A stretch of DNA of 64,000 nt. Origin: Nelumbo lutea (lineage: Eukaryota > Streptophyta > Magnoliopsida > Proteales > Nelumbonaceae). Both the position numbers and the translations under genes were made by a program. Within the stretch, counting starts at the first letter, position 1. Each line of letters starts with the position of its first letter. The notes under the pieces are model-generated. The model ran no database searches and was not told the origin of the DNA. It worked only from the letters and a program-made list of their open reading frames with translations. Of the stretch, positions 11,690-23,651 are shown one piece after another. The stretch lies in contig JAKGHH010000008.1 in NCBI GenBank assembly GCA_022828595.1, positions 28,326,378 to 28,390,377 on the forward strand, written 5' to 3'.

Positions 11690-11880
11690 TGTAGAGATTT
11701 ATGTTAGATATCTATGAATACAAATATAAATATATACAGTACAAATACATACAAAAGATTACAAAATACAAGGTTAAGCATAATTCGGAAGGAGTGCAAA
11801 TACAAATATGTAGAACACAAGATGTTATATTTTGTATTTGTACTCCTTAACTGAGCTTTAGATTCGTCTACGCCCGCCTA
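11690..11880. repeat. MITE-like repeat, ATACAAATA family
   Basis: It contains inverted segments rich in ACAAATACAAATA and TATTTGTACTCCTT, like the well-defined MITE at 57884-58000 and a further copy near 49875-49995. Ends are not sharply defined here. Confidence 0.5.
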
Positions 11881-12089
11881 TGTGAGATGGAGGATACTGA
11901 GCCAATCAAGTTATACTTGTAATTTCGTTAAAAAAATGTTGTAATTGTAAACACATCATCACGTGGTGTCTGTCAAATCGTCAGCCCATCAGCTCATGTG
12001 CGTGAATAAATTTGGTTAAGACTGTTCCACGTTAGACAGCTTCAGCTAAGAGCTCTCTCCATGACATGGATACAGTCATGCTTTCAGCA

Positions 12090-12190
12090 TTCCCAACCCT
12101 ACTAGCACAGGGATTTTGATCCCGATTATCCGCTATAATGAGTTAGAGATTCTATCAATTGAGCCACCGGCAGTTGATATGTAGATGCAA
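12090..12190 (-). repeat. possible tRNA-derived SINE fragment
   Basis: On the minus strand TGGCTCAATTGATAGAATC resembles a pol III A box and GGGATCAAAATCCC resembles a B box about 30 bases on. The anticodon arm does not fold as a tRNA, so I call it SINE-like, not a tRNA gene. Confidence 0.3.
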
Positions 12191-12416
12191 ATGGATCGAA
12201 TCACATCTTATAAATGATGATTTGAATCTAAATTTATTAAGAATGTTAGATATCCAAATATGATTCAATCTGATTAAAATTCTAAAAATATTAATTAGTT
12301 ATTAAAAACCCTTAACATTTTATATAAAGAAAAGCAAAAAATATAAATATTTTTTAACTGGTTTCATTATATATTATTATGCGGCGCTGTTACTATTACA
12401 TATTTATAGGGATGCC

Positions 12417-12684
12417 AATTTCGGATTTGGTCCAACTTGAACCCGATCAATGCAATACCAAAATGATAAAAAAAAAACCGATCAATGCAACTTCAATCAG
12501 AAAAAAATGAGTGTACTTGTATGTTTCAATGTTGCATTGTAAATGTCAATGCCAGATTCAGCATGTGTTCGCTTCAACCTGAACTTGACTAAAAACCCAA
12601 TTAAGTTCAACCCAACCCGATCCTAACCCATTAGAATCGAGTCATTGTGGATCGACCACCTAACCTGATTCACTGACATCTTTA
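12417..12684. repeat. possible hAT-type MITE
   Basis: Starts TAGGGATGCCAA and ends CTGACATCTTTA, which are imperfect inverted ends of the hAT TAGGG type. No matching 8-bp flanks are visible, so it is uncertain. Confidence 0.35.
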
Positions 12685-13250
12685 TATATAGACTAGGGAT
12701 TTTTATTGTTCAGTCACTCTAAGAAATCTTAGTTTCATTGTACAGTTGAGGTTGGTGCTGTTCGAAATTGATGGCAATACACAGGCGAATATTAATGTTA
12801 TAGATGGAGTATTTAAAATTTTGAATTATTTTTAGGTTTAAAATGGAATTTAAAATTTTGAAGTGGAGTGCAGTGTAATTTTTACTATTAGATGAACGTG
12901 TGAGGCAGGGAGAGCCCTGTGACAGCCATTATACATCCGAATTTTTTCCATGGTAAGTATAGCTGGCCAACGGCAAAATGATGGTCAAACACGAAGAGAG
13001 AGAGAGAAGGCCAAACAAGAAAATATAGAAAGAGACTAATGGAGCGGAGGCGATAGAACCAAAGATGATAGTTGGAAGGAAGTCCATTTAATTTGGGTCA
13101 GCAGCCAAGTAAGAGAGTGAGAGTCACCCAAAACCAAGAGAGCCGAGAGCGGTGGCCAGCAACACCGTTGGCTCTTCCCTCCTGTCTTCTCCTTCTTCCA
13201 TTTGTTGTATACAAGATCTCCAATCATCCCTTCTCTTCCTAGTTACAGAA

Positions 13251-16200
13251 ATGGCAGCGATTTTGAAGGGTATAGTGGCGACCTCAGTTCTGTCATCATC
13301 CTCTGATTTCGTTCCTAAGGGAATTCAGCTCCCCTCCCTCAAATCTCTTCCAGGTTTGATCCCACTCTCTCTGTTTTTTTTTTTCTCAATTACTTATTGA
13401 TTTCGCATTCCATATGGAAGTGGGCGTTTCGAACATCTCCTGAAAATTCCTTTTTTCTTTTTCTATTCATCTTTAATCCGGATCTGGGTATTTCATTTTT
13501 CTAAGTTTCAGAGCGGAAGGGAGGTTTTCTGGTTGACGGATCTGATGCAAAGGTGGTTCCTGTTTCTAATGCCAGAGTTCGCAGTGCTGGCCGATTGGTT
13601 GCTAATGCTGTTGCAGTTAAATATCTCGACTAATCTATTGTCCTAGCTATTTCTTTTGGATTTTTATAAAAAAATGGGTCTTTGTTACTGATGACGTTTC
13701 AATCTGTTTCTTGTTTACGCGAAGGCTGAAAAGTCTGCGGCTTCTACAGCATCTAAGACTGGAGGGTAAACTATTCTTTTATACTATTTCTTGTTGTGAA
13801 AATTGTTTTTTATTTTTCATTTCTCCTTTTTGACGCTGTATTCTTCTTACCACAAATGAACTGGGGGTATGGGATTTGTCTATTTTATTTAAATTGATAA
13901 GCATTGGCTGTGATATGTTTGTTAGCCAAGGTTGAGAGTTGGTCACGTTATATTACAAGGACTTGACATTGCATTTTCCAGTCCAAAAGGGAATTTATTT
14001 ATTAACCTGTGAAGAACTAGAGAGTTATTGAGATTGTGATTTGTTCCTTTTCTTTTCTATTTTATTTTTCTTGATAAGTAAGGAATTATTCTTTGTGTTA
14101 TATTTTGATGCAACTAGTTTTAGCTTCATAATATTGTTACAGAAACTCCAATGCTACTCAGTCTTTTCAAAGGTTGTTACTAATCTATAGTTCTGTTGAT
14201 CAGTCCAAGTTTTTTTTTTTTTTTTTTTTGCTTTAGAATCCTTTGATTATGAATTGGGGTTTGAAAATACAAGGTTTAACGGATGTAGAGTCCAAGTCTT
14301 TCATTGCACCCCTCTCTATATTCATAGCTTTTGTGTTCATTGAGAAGTCAATGTGGTCACCTATGACAACTATGCATTAACTAGACCGACTAGTTAATTA
14401 ACAACTAGTCAACCTAGTCAATCACATAGTTATACTCATGCTCTTATTTTAAATATTTGTGATAGAACGTATCTTTTCTTCATCGACTAGTCATTGCCTC
14501 ACTACATTGATAACACTATTAGGAATTTAAATAATCAATGCACCATAGGATTTTTTTTTATCAATAGCAGGATTTCATTATAATAGGGGAACGTTATACA
14601 ACAGAAGAGAGTCTCACCAGAATTATAAACATGGTACAGATTACAGTTGTGCCCAAAACACTCAATTGAAGATAGATTTTTTTCCAAGGAATTCTGTAAA
14701 CACAGTCACTCATTTTGGAATTTGAATATTTGTTTTCTGAACCTGAAACCTGGGAATTGTTTCTGTTTAATCCTATGAAGAGAGTCTTCTGTTTGATGCT
14801 CAGTATCTTAATTTTGTCTCTGGTGTATTGATTTCCTTTAGATGACATAACAGAAAAAAAAAAGTAGTTTGAAAAGAAAATCCAGTTTGAATATATTTAT
14901 ATATGCATATGACCTTTCCTATTCTGCCCTTTTTAGTGTTGATGGATGATGTGACTAGTCCAAGTCATCCACTGGATTGGTCACCTGTCCAATCCTGCAG
15001 TCCATGTTGATCCTATAGCCCACCTTGTATCAGTATTTTACCCTAGTACTATGGACTATTACAAGTTTTAGAAGAGAGCGTGTGTGATTTTTTATATGCA
15101 GGGTTTCACATCTTATGGGCCTATAGTTGTCCATTGGAAAGTTGTAAAGCACCTATTGTCTGGGCAGTGGAACCAACTATGTGGCTAAACATATGATACA
15201 TTAGTTTATAAGTTATACTCTTATTAATAAAATACTCTTGCAAGCAAAAGTGTAGGACTCGCTTGACTGATAAAAAAATGTAGGGTTCGCTTGAATTCAT
15301 AAGAGAGGAACATTCTTTATGAAGAACACTTCTAAGATAAAATTTCTCAGAATACTATAAAAAGATCATTAGTGAACAGTCAAAGCTCAAACTGCAGGTT
15401 GGGAAGATTACTTTGGTGCAGCCATGATACAAGAGAAGAAAGAAGGTTCTGGTTATGTGTGTTTGGATCCAGGCAGAAGGTTTGTTACAGCAATAGTATT
15501 ACCCGTTCAGACCTCATCAAATGATGTAGCAGAAGTATGTGGTCCCAGAGCAGTAGACCAGTTGGCTGTGGATTTGCAAATTCAAAACAGAAAGATTGTT
15601 GGAGATTCTTGTAACATTGTTTGAGCCATGTACTACGTGATAGAGGCAATCCCATTGAAGAATGACTATAACATTAAAAGAACTAGGCTTCAGCTTTCTA
15701 TGCTTGAATCAATATCTTTCTTATACAAGCCATCTAAAAGTTAACTATGTTCTAGCCCATGAGATGGTGCCATCATTGAACTTCAGTTCTCGAATTGTTT
15801 GGATAAGTTGTATCCCAGAAGGTTTGTTGCAGGCAGAAGGATGTCAAATCAATGCTTGTGACAACTTGAAATAGATGTCTAAGGATGTCAACATCACTTT
15901 TCAAAAATTAATCCTTTCTTTTCCAACAGAAAGAAAATAAGAGAAACCTAAGAAGATTTTTAAGAGAAATAGTTTTATCTGCTATCTAAAAAATTTCATC
16001 TGCATCATGTCATGTACTCCATCTATAATGGTCCAAATCGAGTTATTGAGAAATTCAGGATCCAAAGTTGGAAAAAGAAATGGTTAGTGTAATCCCCCAA
16101 TGGGTGCGTTCATCAACCTAATGATTGGAACATGAAGCACTCTCTCTCTTTGGAGATTAAGTGGTTGAGTGGAATGAGCCACCTTGTTTTCCACAATGGG

Positions 16201-17539
16201 TTCTGGCAAGAAAAGAGATTATTAAGCAAGTTTAAGGTTCGAGGAGATTATGAAAATATACCTTCCCCGCCTGGTGCTCCAGCTAATGATGTGAGTGTTG
16301 TATGTGGGGAAAGAACCAAAAAGAATAGGACATTTTTTACACATGAATCATAGCATGTATTCGTTGTGATTAAATGATTCCTTCTCATACTTTTGTTGCT
16401 ACTTCAATGATTTAGTAGAAACTTAACTAGGAGACACTGGTATATTGTATGCCAGGCTAATGGAATGATCCCAATTATATTATGTTGCATTATATTTGTT
16501 ATTTATCCTTGTCTGATATTACCTGTTGCAACTGTGCATGATGGTATTTCACTTTTGTATCACCAGGCATGAGCTTTTGCTATTTGAGGCCCTTCGAGAA
16601 GGTCTGGAAGAAGAGATGGACAGAGATCCTCGAGTCTGTGTCATGGGGGAGGATGTGGGTCACTATGGAGGCTCATATAAGGTGACCAAGGGCCTAGCCA
16701 AGAAGTATGGGGATCTCAGGGTGCTGGACACTCCCATTGCTGAGAACTCATTCACTGGTATGGCTGTTGGGGCTGCAATGACAGGCCTCAGGCCAATTGT
16801 TGAGGGCATGAACATGGGCTTCCTTCTCCTGGCATTCAACCAGATCTCCAACAACTGTGGCATGCTTCACTACACCTCAGGTGGTCAGTTCAAAATCCCA
16901 ATTGTCATCCGTGGGCCTGGAGGTGTTGGACGTCAGCTTGGGGCAGAGCACTCTCAACGACTAGAGTCATATTTCCAGTCAATCCCTGGGATCCAGATGG
17001 TTGCCTGCTCAACCCCTTACAACGCCAAGGGCTTAATGAAGGCAGCTATCCGGAGTGAGAACCCAGTGATATTGTTTGAACATGTGCTCCTCTACAATCT
17101 CAAGGAGAGAATACCAGATGAAGAGTATGTTCTGTCTCTGGAGGAAGCTGAGATGGTGAGGCCTGGTGAACATGTTACTATGCTTACTTATTCTCGTATG
17201 AGGTACCATGTGATGCAGGCTGCAAAGACACTGGTGAACAAGGGATATGACCCTGAGGTTATTGATATCAGATCATTGAAGCCGTTTGATCTATACACGA
17301 TTGGAAATTCAGTGAAGAAGACACACCGTGTACTGATCGTGGAAGAGTGCATGCGAACAGGTGGTATCGGTGCCAGCCTTACGGCTGCCATCAACGAGAA
17401 TTTCCATGATTACTTGGATGCACCAGTTGTTTGCCTCTCATCACAAGATGTACCAACCCCATATGCTGGAACATTGGAGGAGTGGACTGTGGTTCAGCCT
17501 GCCCAGATTGTGACTGCTGTTGAACAACTCTGTCGGTAG
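13251..17539 (+). CDS. plastid pyruvate dehydrogenase E1 component subunit beta
   Basis: With E1-alpha it forms the thiamine-diphosphate-dependent E1 of the plastid pyruvate dehydrogenase complex. That complex makes acetyl-CoA for fatty acid synthesis in the stroma. Exons are 13251-13353, 13512-13615, 13725-13765 and 16567-17539, all with GT..AG borders. They join in frame to 406 residues, the length I recall for the Arabidopsis protein. Residues 1 to about 75 are Ser/Ala/Val-rich without conserved domains, as expected for a transit peptide. The conserved domain starts at HELLLFEAL (residue 84) and shows [30 protein letters not shown] and [16 protein letters not shown], then the transketolase C-terminal domain to VTAVEQLCR. 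The start is the only ATG giving a transit-like leader. The large last exon is much more GC-rich than its surroundings. Intron 3 is 2.8 kb and holds a LINE fragment. Very likely functional. Confidence 0.95.
13766..16566 (+). other. intron 3 of PDH E1-beta, repeat-bearing
   Basis: A 2.8 kb intron in an otherwise compact gene. It contains a T run near 14211-14229 and a LINE 3' tail (14551-14850). An unclassified repeated-looking stretch lies at 15400-16340, with two short open frames sharing an N-D-V-x-x-V-C-G pattern. These do not splice into the PDH frame. Confidence 0.7.
14551..14850 (-). mobile_element. LINE 3'-end insertion inside PDH intron 3
   Basis: On the plus strand it begins with a T run (14551-14559) followed by ATCAATAGCAGGATTTCATT. 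This is the complement of a LINE 3' tail ending TAATGAAATCCTGCTATTGAT plus poly(A). The same tail marks the LINE at 8290. The 5' limit near 14850 is a guess and no target-site duplication was found. Confidence 0.6.
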
Positions 17540-17985
17540 TCTAAGCTGCAGCAAAGTTTAGGCTTAGGAGATTTTGTATGTTTGAACTGATATTTTCTAT
17601 TTCTGCAACTTTTTCATGGCATTGTTTTCAGTGAGTTTGACGTTCTGTCAAAGATTTTGTGTTTGTCATCTATTACTATTTTTTAGGTTGAAGCCATTTA
17701 CTTCAATTTTAATTTGCTGCACTTGTTTTATATCAGATAAATTCATCAACGGTACAACTTTACATGGTAAAAGATACAACCATGGCTTTGCAGCCTTTCG
17801 TGTGTAAAAGATAAATTAAACACATGCTTGACAGTTGATATTATAGTTATTTCTATCATCCAGAAGGGAATATTGTATATGATATTATGGTCTGAATCCG
17901 TAGGGATGCCTCTAAGTCTTGATCTGACCGAAACATGCCACAATGAACTCCCTCTGGATGGGCCGAATCTCAGAATAGTTCTAAT
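17540..17985 (+). other. 3' flank of PDH E1-beta
   Basis: T-rich sequence, likely 3' untranslated region and downstream flank. AATAAA-type poly(A) signals are not obvious; near variants such as AGATAAAT occur at 17735-17745. Nothing coding seen. Confidence 0.45.
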
Positions 17986-17987
17986 TG

Positions 17988-18640
17988 CTTGATCATCATC
18001 ATCATCATCATCCAAGCCTTATGGGGTTGGCTACATGAATCCTGTTTCACCAATCTCTTCTATTTAGAGTCATATCCATTTTTGAAATATTAGTATTTAA
18101 AATTATTTTTTATTACTTCTACCCACGTCCTTTTGGTCTAGTCCTAGTTCTTCTATTCCCTTCCACTTGTCACAAACCACTTCTTCTAACTGGAGCTGTT
18201 GTGTTGGCGGTGTTCCATGCATGTGACAAAACCCTCTTAATCTACTCTCTCTCATTTTATCACCTATTCGAGCTATTCTTAAGTTTTTTTTTTTTTATGG
18301 ATGACTCCATTTTGATCCTATCTTTTCTAGCTTTTTCATTCATTTATCTTAGTATTCACATTTTTGCCACACTCATTTTTTGAACATGTTTCTTGATTGT
18401 CCAACACTATACTCCATACAACATAGCTGGTCTTACAATTGTTTTTATAGATTTTGCTTTTAATCTAACTATTATTCTCCTATCACACAAAAGTCCAGAT
18501 GCACCCCTCCATTTTTTCTAACCTATTCTAATTCTTTGGGTGGCATCCTCCTCAATCACTCCCTTGTTATGAATTATTGAACCAAGGTACCAAAAATTGT
18601 CACATTAAGTTATCTCTTGGTCTCCAAATTGATATACCTA
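17988..18640 (-). mobile_element. RTE-type LINE 3' end with ATG-repeat tail
   Basis: The plus strand shows an ATC triplet run at 17993-18012, then CCAAGCCTTATGGGGTTGGC. This is the complement of the RTE-clade tail that ends in an ATG microsatellite. Further in, the minus strand encodes decayed RT pieces such as AMLYG..ECW-like and FRYLGS-like sequence (around 18370-18640). It is the same clade as the plus-strand copy at 6640-7115. Confidence 0.75.
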
Positions 18641-19492
18641 GTATTGATCACATGTTCTAGGTGATTTGATATACCTAATATTGATATACCAATGTGCCAA
18701 AAATTGCCTAACCTATTTAAATGGTGTATGCTTGTCTGAATCCATGCCTAGTATTGATCAAAACCAATTTGATTTCGGTTACTTTAAAACTTGATGGAAT
18801 CTTGATGTACCCTAATCCGATCCAATGACATTCAAACATTTGTGCTTATATCTACATAAAGTGAAAATTATAAGGAGTACCTTGCACTTTGGGGGTAGTG
18901 ATACTTAGGCTATGTTTGGTTTGAAGGAAAAATGTAGGGAAAGGTAGGGAAACCTATATAAGGTAGGGAAAGGAAGGAAAAAGTAGGGAAACCGAACACA
19001 GTCTTTAAGGGTCTTAACTTTTACTTGCAACAATGAGATATCTTAGACTTTTAGAAATCGACACTCAAGTCCAATTTATTGTGGTGAGTGGTAAATTTAC
19101 CAAAAGACCCATTTTCAGTTTAAATACGAGAGAATAAAATTGCAAAATAACAAAAAAGAACTTAGTTAATGTGCAAATTTTTGGGTTGCTTTAAAACTTT
19201 GTTCGTTCAACCCTAAGAAAATGGGAAAGAAAGGGTTAGGAACTAGGGTTTTAGAGACTTGATGAAAGAGATGGAAAATGGACTCATGAAACAAGAAAAC
19301 AATAGTTTTGGAATTTTTAAATCTTTCAAGGTACACTTGACATCACATGTTCTAGATAACTTGAGTATTGATTTTTGAAAGGTACCTTGTTATTACAAGC
19401 AATGAAAGTTTGAAACCATTAAGTTTCACTACCCCAATATTACAATGTGGCTCCTGGTAACCTTCCCTAAAACTAATGTGTTTAGCAATAAA
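18641..19492. other. intergenic AT-rich stretch
   Basis: No gene recognised. It contains short repeats of a GATATACCTA motif near 18635-18690 and one small MITE (18908-19004). Confidence 0.4.
18908..19004. repeat. small MITE, PIF/Harbinger-like
   Basis: About 97 bases with ends GGCTATGTTTGGTTT and AAACCGAACACAGTC, imperfect inverted repeats with about 12 of 15 matching. It is flanked by TTA on both sides. The interior is GTAGGGAAA-type repeats. Confidence 0.5.
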
Positions 19493-19500
19493 GTTGGTTT

Positions 19501-19979
19501 TAGGGATGCAAAAGGATCAGATCGGATTCAAATTAGTGTATATTCGAATTCTATCCGACACTGTTAATTGTAGATCCGATCTGATTTGAAGATCTGATCG
19601 AATTTGATAAACAAGGATCTGAATTCGAATTTGATTGAGAAATCGGATATTTGGATCTAATCTGATCCAATTTGTTTTCTTTAAAACTTAATAAATAATT
19701 AAAAGAAAAATAAATACAATAGTTTAAATAAAGAAAAACAAAAAATACAAGTATCTTTTTAATTATTTTCATCATATATATACATGTTTTTTATAAAAAA
19801 ATAAATAATATAACAAATTTACAAAAATACAATATAAATAAATATTTATAAATAATAAATAACATATATATATATATATATATATATGAATGTATTATAT
19901 ATATTTATATAAATAAATCCATATGATATGTATCGGACCGGATTGGATCGGATCATGATCCGATGCATTTGCACCCATA
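19501..19979. repeat. hAT-type MITE with 8-bp target duplication
   Basis: It starts TAGGGATGCAAA and ends TTTGCACCCATA, with 10 of 12 bases inverted. It is flanked by GTTGGTTT at 19493-19500 and 19980-19987. The interior carries GGATCAGATCGGAT / ATCCGATC inverted segments and an AT-rich core with a TA run. There is no coding capacity, so it is non-autonomous. Confidence 0.8.
19863..19890. repeat. TA dinucleotide run
   Basis: Simple (TA)n tract inside the hAT-type MITE. Confidence 0.9.
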
Positions 19980-20029
19980 GTTGGTTTGATTGTTCTATCT
20001 TTATAAAGAGTCATGCATTCTTTTTCACT

Positions 20030-20168
20030 CCAATGATACAACGGTAGCTCATTCCCCAAACCCATAAACTTCCTTGGCCCCCAACCCAGAAGCCATCAGG
20101 ATTTGATCCCAAGTCTTCATTACAATTGGCTTGAGACCTTGCTAGCCAACCAATTGGCACCTTGCTAA
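20030..20168 (-). repeat. SINE-like element
   Basis: On the minus strand TTGGTTGGCTAGCAAGG resembles a pol III A box and GGGATCAAATCC a B box about 40 bases later, a tRNA-derived SINE layout. No poly(A) tail or target duplication identified. Confidence 0.4.
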
Positions 20169-20758
20169 GTCATGCATCCTTGTCTTGAAGGAGAAGACAT
20201 GATATGGGAAAACTTGTAACCAAAATGAACCGTTATCTTGTGAATTTGGATTGGCTCTCCATAGAATATTTTGCTGGGAATATCTATCTCCCCATAAATG
20301 ACAACATACAAGTATGAAATATATTCATGATGTATAGTTGGAATGTGCTGTAGGATTGATGTGGGGATCCAATTTAAACTCTTACGTAAATTTGAGGAGG
20401 GGGATGATTGGTCAAAGCTCTTCCTGTATCATATCTTTTTTGCATCATAAATTTCCCCATTATTTTTATTTGTTAATCTTTACTATTTTTCATTTGAAAT
20501 GAATCGAGTAATCAAATTACTTGGTTGGATTTTCCAACTTATGACCCATTATCCAAAATGGTTTAATAGTCCAGTATGAGAAAACGTCAATAGAACTAGA
20601 AACCTTCTACTTAGTGGAGTGCTATATTATACATCTCAGGGTAAAATACTTAAAACTACCCATAAGCTTTTCAGAAAGTGTACCATGGCCAACCAAGTTT
20701 TGGTCCTTAAATTCAGAGGTCTATCTATCCAAGATTGGTGGGCAAACCTAAGTGAGGT
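20169..20758. other. intergenic stretch
   Basis: AT-rich; no coding signal or defined repeat recognised. Confidence 0.35.
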
Positions 20759-20759
20759 G

Positions 20760-21385
20760 AATAACCTTGAGAAGCCCTTGTGATATGAAAAATGCAATCT
20801 CATTCTTTGGTCTATCTGGAAAAATAGAAATGAGAAACCTTTTAATAATAAAAGTTATTCCCCACCAATTATTATTGATAGAACTTTAAGTTCCTATAAG
20901 AAAGTTTCTCCTCTATTGACAAAGATTAGCAATGCAAAGGCCCTAAAAACATGGAAATCAATTATGTGGAAATTCCCAAGAGATGGCATTATTAAAATAA
21001 ATTTTGATTCTTCTAGGAGGGAGGACCGATGGAGATTGTTTGATTGCTTTCTTGTAGAGGCTTGGGAAACCCATAACATTGCTCTTAATTATAAGAACTA
21101 CCATGTATGTATTGAAGGTGATTCTCTCATTGTCATCTCTTGCCTCAAGAAGAAGATTGATATTCCTTGAAAGCTGAAGACTATCATATTCAGAATGCTC
21201 AAGGCTGGCTAACTTGTTGGAATGTGGTGTCTCCTACCCCTACGAAGTAAACCAAGTTGCAGATTTGATGGTGCATCAAGCTCTCTTTCCCGCTCCTCCT
21301 TTCTATATCTCAAACCTCCTTTGTGTTTTATTGTATATACCCCCCCCCCTTCCCCCCTTTGATCTTACCAATAAAAAGAATGGAT
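20760..21385 (+). mobile_element. L1-type LINE 3' part with RNase H
   Basis: Plus-strand frames read SIWKNRNEKPFNN, WKFPRDGIIKINFDSSRRED (first RNase H Asp kept), CIEGDSLIVISCL (a further conserved Asp) and EVNQVADLMVHQALF at the end. A C-rich stretch and AATAAAAAGAATGG follow at 21340-21382 as the 3' end. A roughly 60-codon piece of the RNase H domain is missing after INFDSS. Stops occur after 21170. Confidence 0.78.
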
Positions 21386-22335
21386 CAAGTTAGGTTTGGA
21401 TTAGCTACTTGAGATCTCAATCCAAGTGCAATCCAAATTTAGGTCAGACCCAGCCTGAGGCCTAGTAAAAGCTCCAATTGGGTCGGTTGGACTGAGATTA
21501 GGAGCACTCAAGTTGCAGCCCTAACATAGTCACTCAACCCCAGTATGGAGGCATAGGATCAAAACCACATGCCTTCGCATTTAGGTTTGCGCTAGCATCC
21601 AACAATGCATTGGGAACCATCTCCTTATGAATTTAAGGTATATATAGAAGAGATATGTCCAAACTGCAGGCTTCCATGGGCTGACGGGATTCCCTACGAC
21701 CAAAAACTCTTGCATATACTCTAAAATGGGAGTCAAGCCGCATACTGAGAACATCTCCCTATAAACTTAATATATAAACGTACAGGAAATATTATCCATG
21801 TGCCGCTGGATTCCATGTGTATAGAGTTTTTGCTTTGAGATCTGAGCTCCTAATTGACATGGTAGGGTCAATAGACCTTGCTCTGTACGCCACCCCTTTA
21901 ACTCCCTGTGTAATGTAATATAAAAATATTAATATTAATACAATATTTTAATGATTTTCGGTTTGATTTGTCAATGATATTCAATATCCAAATTCTGTTG
22001 TTGGAACGGACCTTGCACCGACTGAATCCGGTTTTGAACGTAACTGATGAGATCTGATGCAAACCCAATTAGGAAATTAATCAGAATGCTCATATGAAAA
22101 TTAAATAGACCTGTTTTTTTATTATTATTTTAATTCAATGCGTCTTCAGCTCAATCTTGACATGTTTCAAGTCATACATGATTGATGTACTGCTTCGATT
22201 TCTAATTGATCTGTTCTTCTAGAAGTGCAACACGTAGCAATTGCTGGCTTGGTATTCTTTTACACGACCCTCAAAACGTGAGATCAGATCTGTTCCTCAC
22301 ACCTTGCTTCTCACTGGCGCTTTACACGCATATCC
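21386..22335. other. intergenic stretch upstream of FAS1 copy 1
   Basis: No gene. From about 22130 on it resembles the upstream regions of the other FAS1 copies (AATTCAATG..TCT, CTTGAC blocks). 22240-22290 matches 46785-46830 upstream of copy 4. Confidence 0.5.
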
Positions 22336-22610
22336 TATCATGCATTTGGAAACATTTCCGGTACTTATTAGTGAATATTCACAAGATGTTGATGTGCCCT
22401 GTGAGACGCCCATTTGTGAGGAACAAATCTCGACACTCAAAACGTGGGGAAGCATCTTGCAGAAATAAAAGTTTGTTTTAGACTGAAGTTACAAGTAAAT
22501 CGGAACCCAAATCCGTGTCTGGATGAACTCACCACTGCTAATCGAATTTTGACAAGAACTTAAACTCTTTCCAAATACAACTAGGATTACTCTATTCTCA
22601 ACCTTTGTCC

Positions 22611-22618
22611 TATAAATA
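22611..22618 (+). promoter_or_regulatory. TATA box of FAS1 copy 1
   Basis: TATAAATA within TCCTATAAATACCTCCCAA, 120 bases before the ATG. The same block precedes all four FAS1 copies. Confidence 0.75.
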
Positions 22619-22737
22619 CCTCCCAACCCTATTCGCTTTCCTTCGATTTTGATTGGGCTTTCTTCTTCTTGTTGTTCAGTAGTGATCAGTTTCTCTTGAC
22701 GATTATCTTCAATTTCCATTGTTTGGTCTCTAATCCA

Positions 22738-23484
22738 ATGGCTCCTAAGTTTCAATTCTCCTCCTTATTGCTCCTTCTATTGCTTTCATGCTTCTTTCTC
22801 TTACCAACCAAGGCTGATGATACTCCAACTGCTGCTCATGACGCCCAAGCAATACCAGTAGAGAAGATAAAGAAAGCTCTCTCTGATTCAAATTACCTCA
22901 CCATGTCCATGACTCTTGAACTAGCTCTCAGCAACCTGATCCCAACTTATGAATTCTTCAACAACAAAGATATCAAGACTCTCACCATATTCTGCCCTTC
23001 TGACAAAGCATTCATGTCCCCCAACTTCAAGTACGCAGGACCTCCCTTGACCCTCCTCAACCACGTTGCACTGGCAAAGCTAGACAGAGAGGTTTTGGAG
23101 ACATCGCAGCTGCACTGGTCCAAGGTCGACACCCTCCTTCCTGGGCAACCACTTGTGGTCACATCGGTGAACGGACACGGTTCTATCAACGGCGTCAAAA
23201 TCTCGCACTGGAGTCTGTACAATGATGGGCATGTGATCGTTCATGGCGTGGAGGACTTCTTTGATCCTGCTTTCCAGACTATCTGGTTCCCACAGTACGA
23301 TGGTGGAGTACCAGTCGAGAATGACAGATCCTATGCCACGGCCTTTATGAGTAAAGCGTTTGATCTTTTGCTTGAGCAGAATTATGGTTCAGACCTTATG
23401 TTGACCATTGTGCTTTCAGCTGCCGGGATACTTGTTTTATGGTTTGTGAAATTCTTCTGCGACTGTGTTGCCCAATACATATAG
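22738..23484 (+). CDS. FAS1 (fasciclin) domain protein, copy 1
   Basis: Single-exon gene for a 248-residue secretory-pathway protein with one fasciclin domain, a fold used in cell-surface adhesion. It resembles plant single-FAS1 proteins of the SELMODRAFT_448915-like group more than classical arabinogalactan proteins, since it has no Pro/Ala-rich glycomodules. Residues 1-26 form a signal peptide. The H1 motif is TLTIFCPSDKAF, and the H2 region is LYNDGHVIVHGVEDFFDP. Unlike copies 2-4, the YH motif LLRYHVAL is shortened to LLNHVAL. The C-terminus is a hydrophobic segment (about residues 220-240) that could span or anchor in the membrane. I chose the ATG at 22738 because the paralogues start there and it gives a clean signal peptide; an in-frame ATG at 22669 lies in the leader. 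Intact, likely expressed; precise role unknown. Confidence 0.88.
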   Translation: MAPKFQFSSLLLLLLLSCFFLLPTKADDTPTAAHDAQAIPVEKIKKALSDSNYLTMSMTLELALSNLIPTYEFFNNKDIKTLTIFCPSDKAFMSPNFKYAGPPLTLLNHVALAKLDREVLETSQLHWSKVDTLLPGQPLVVTSVNGHGSINGVKISHWSLYNDGHVIVHGVEDFFDPAFQTIWFPQYDGGVPVENDRSYATAFMSKAFDLLLEQNYGSDLMLTIVLSAAGILVLWFVKFFCDCVAQYI

Positions 23485-23651
23485 AGAACTTATATGGATA
23501 TTTTTCTATTGAATCTATTAATTTCCCTTGTGCAGTGGGGTTCTGTTGGAATCTATTTATTATTTTTTCAATATTTTTCCAAGAATTGTATGGTACAACT
23601 TTGATATATAAAACTTTCATGAATTAAATTGTATTCCTTTAATTGTTTGTA

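Larger units (their letters stand above)
10402..13000. other. AT-rich intergenic stretch with small repeats
   Basis: It holds a tRNA-Met PBS-like motif (TGGTATCAGAACC) near 10745. A degenerate direct repeat carries TTCATTAATCTTA at 11091 and 11203. A MITE-like block sits at 11690-11880, a SINE-like block at 12090-12190 and a possible hAT-type MITE at 12417-12684. No gene seen. Confidence 0.45.

Noticed and set aside
12090..12190. tRNA gene on the minus strand
   Set aside because: A-box-like and B-box-like words are present, but no anticodon stem or acceptor stem pairs, so at most a SINE fragment.
15424..15624. 66-codon frame in PDH intron 3 as a nested gene
   Set aside because: No family match, no promoter, and the surrounding sequence looks like decayed repeat.
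16526..16566. Upstream ATG giving a longer open frame into PDH E1-beta exon 4
   Set aside because: The extra residues are intronic. The acceptor CACCAG at 16561-16566 and the three upstream exons give the family-correct sequence and length.
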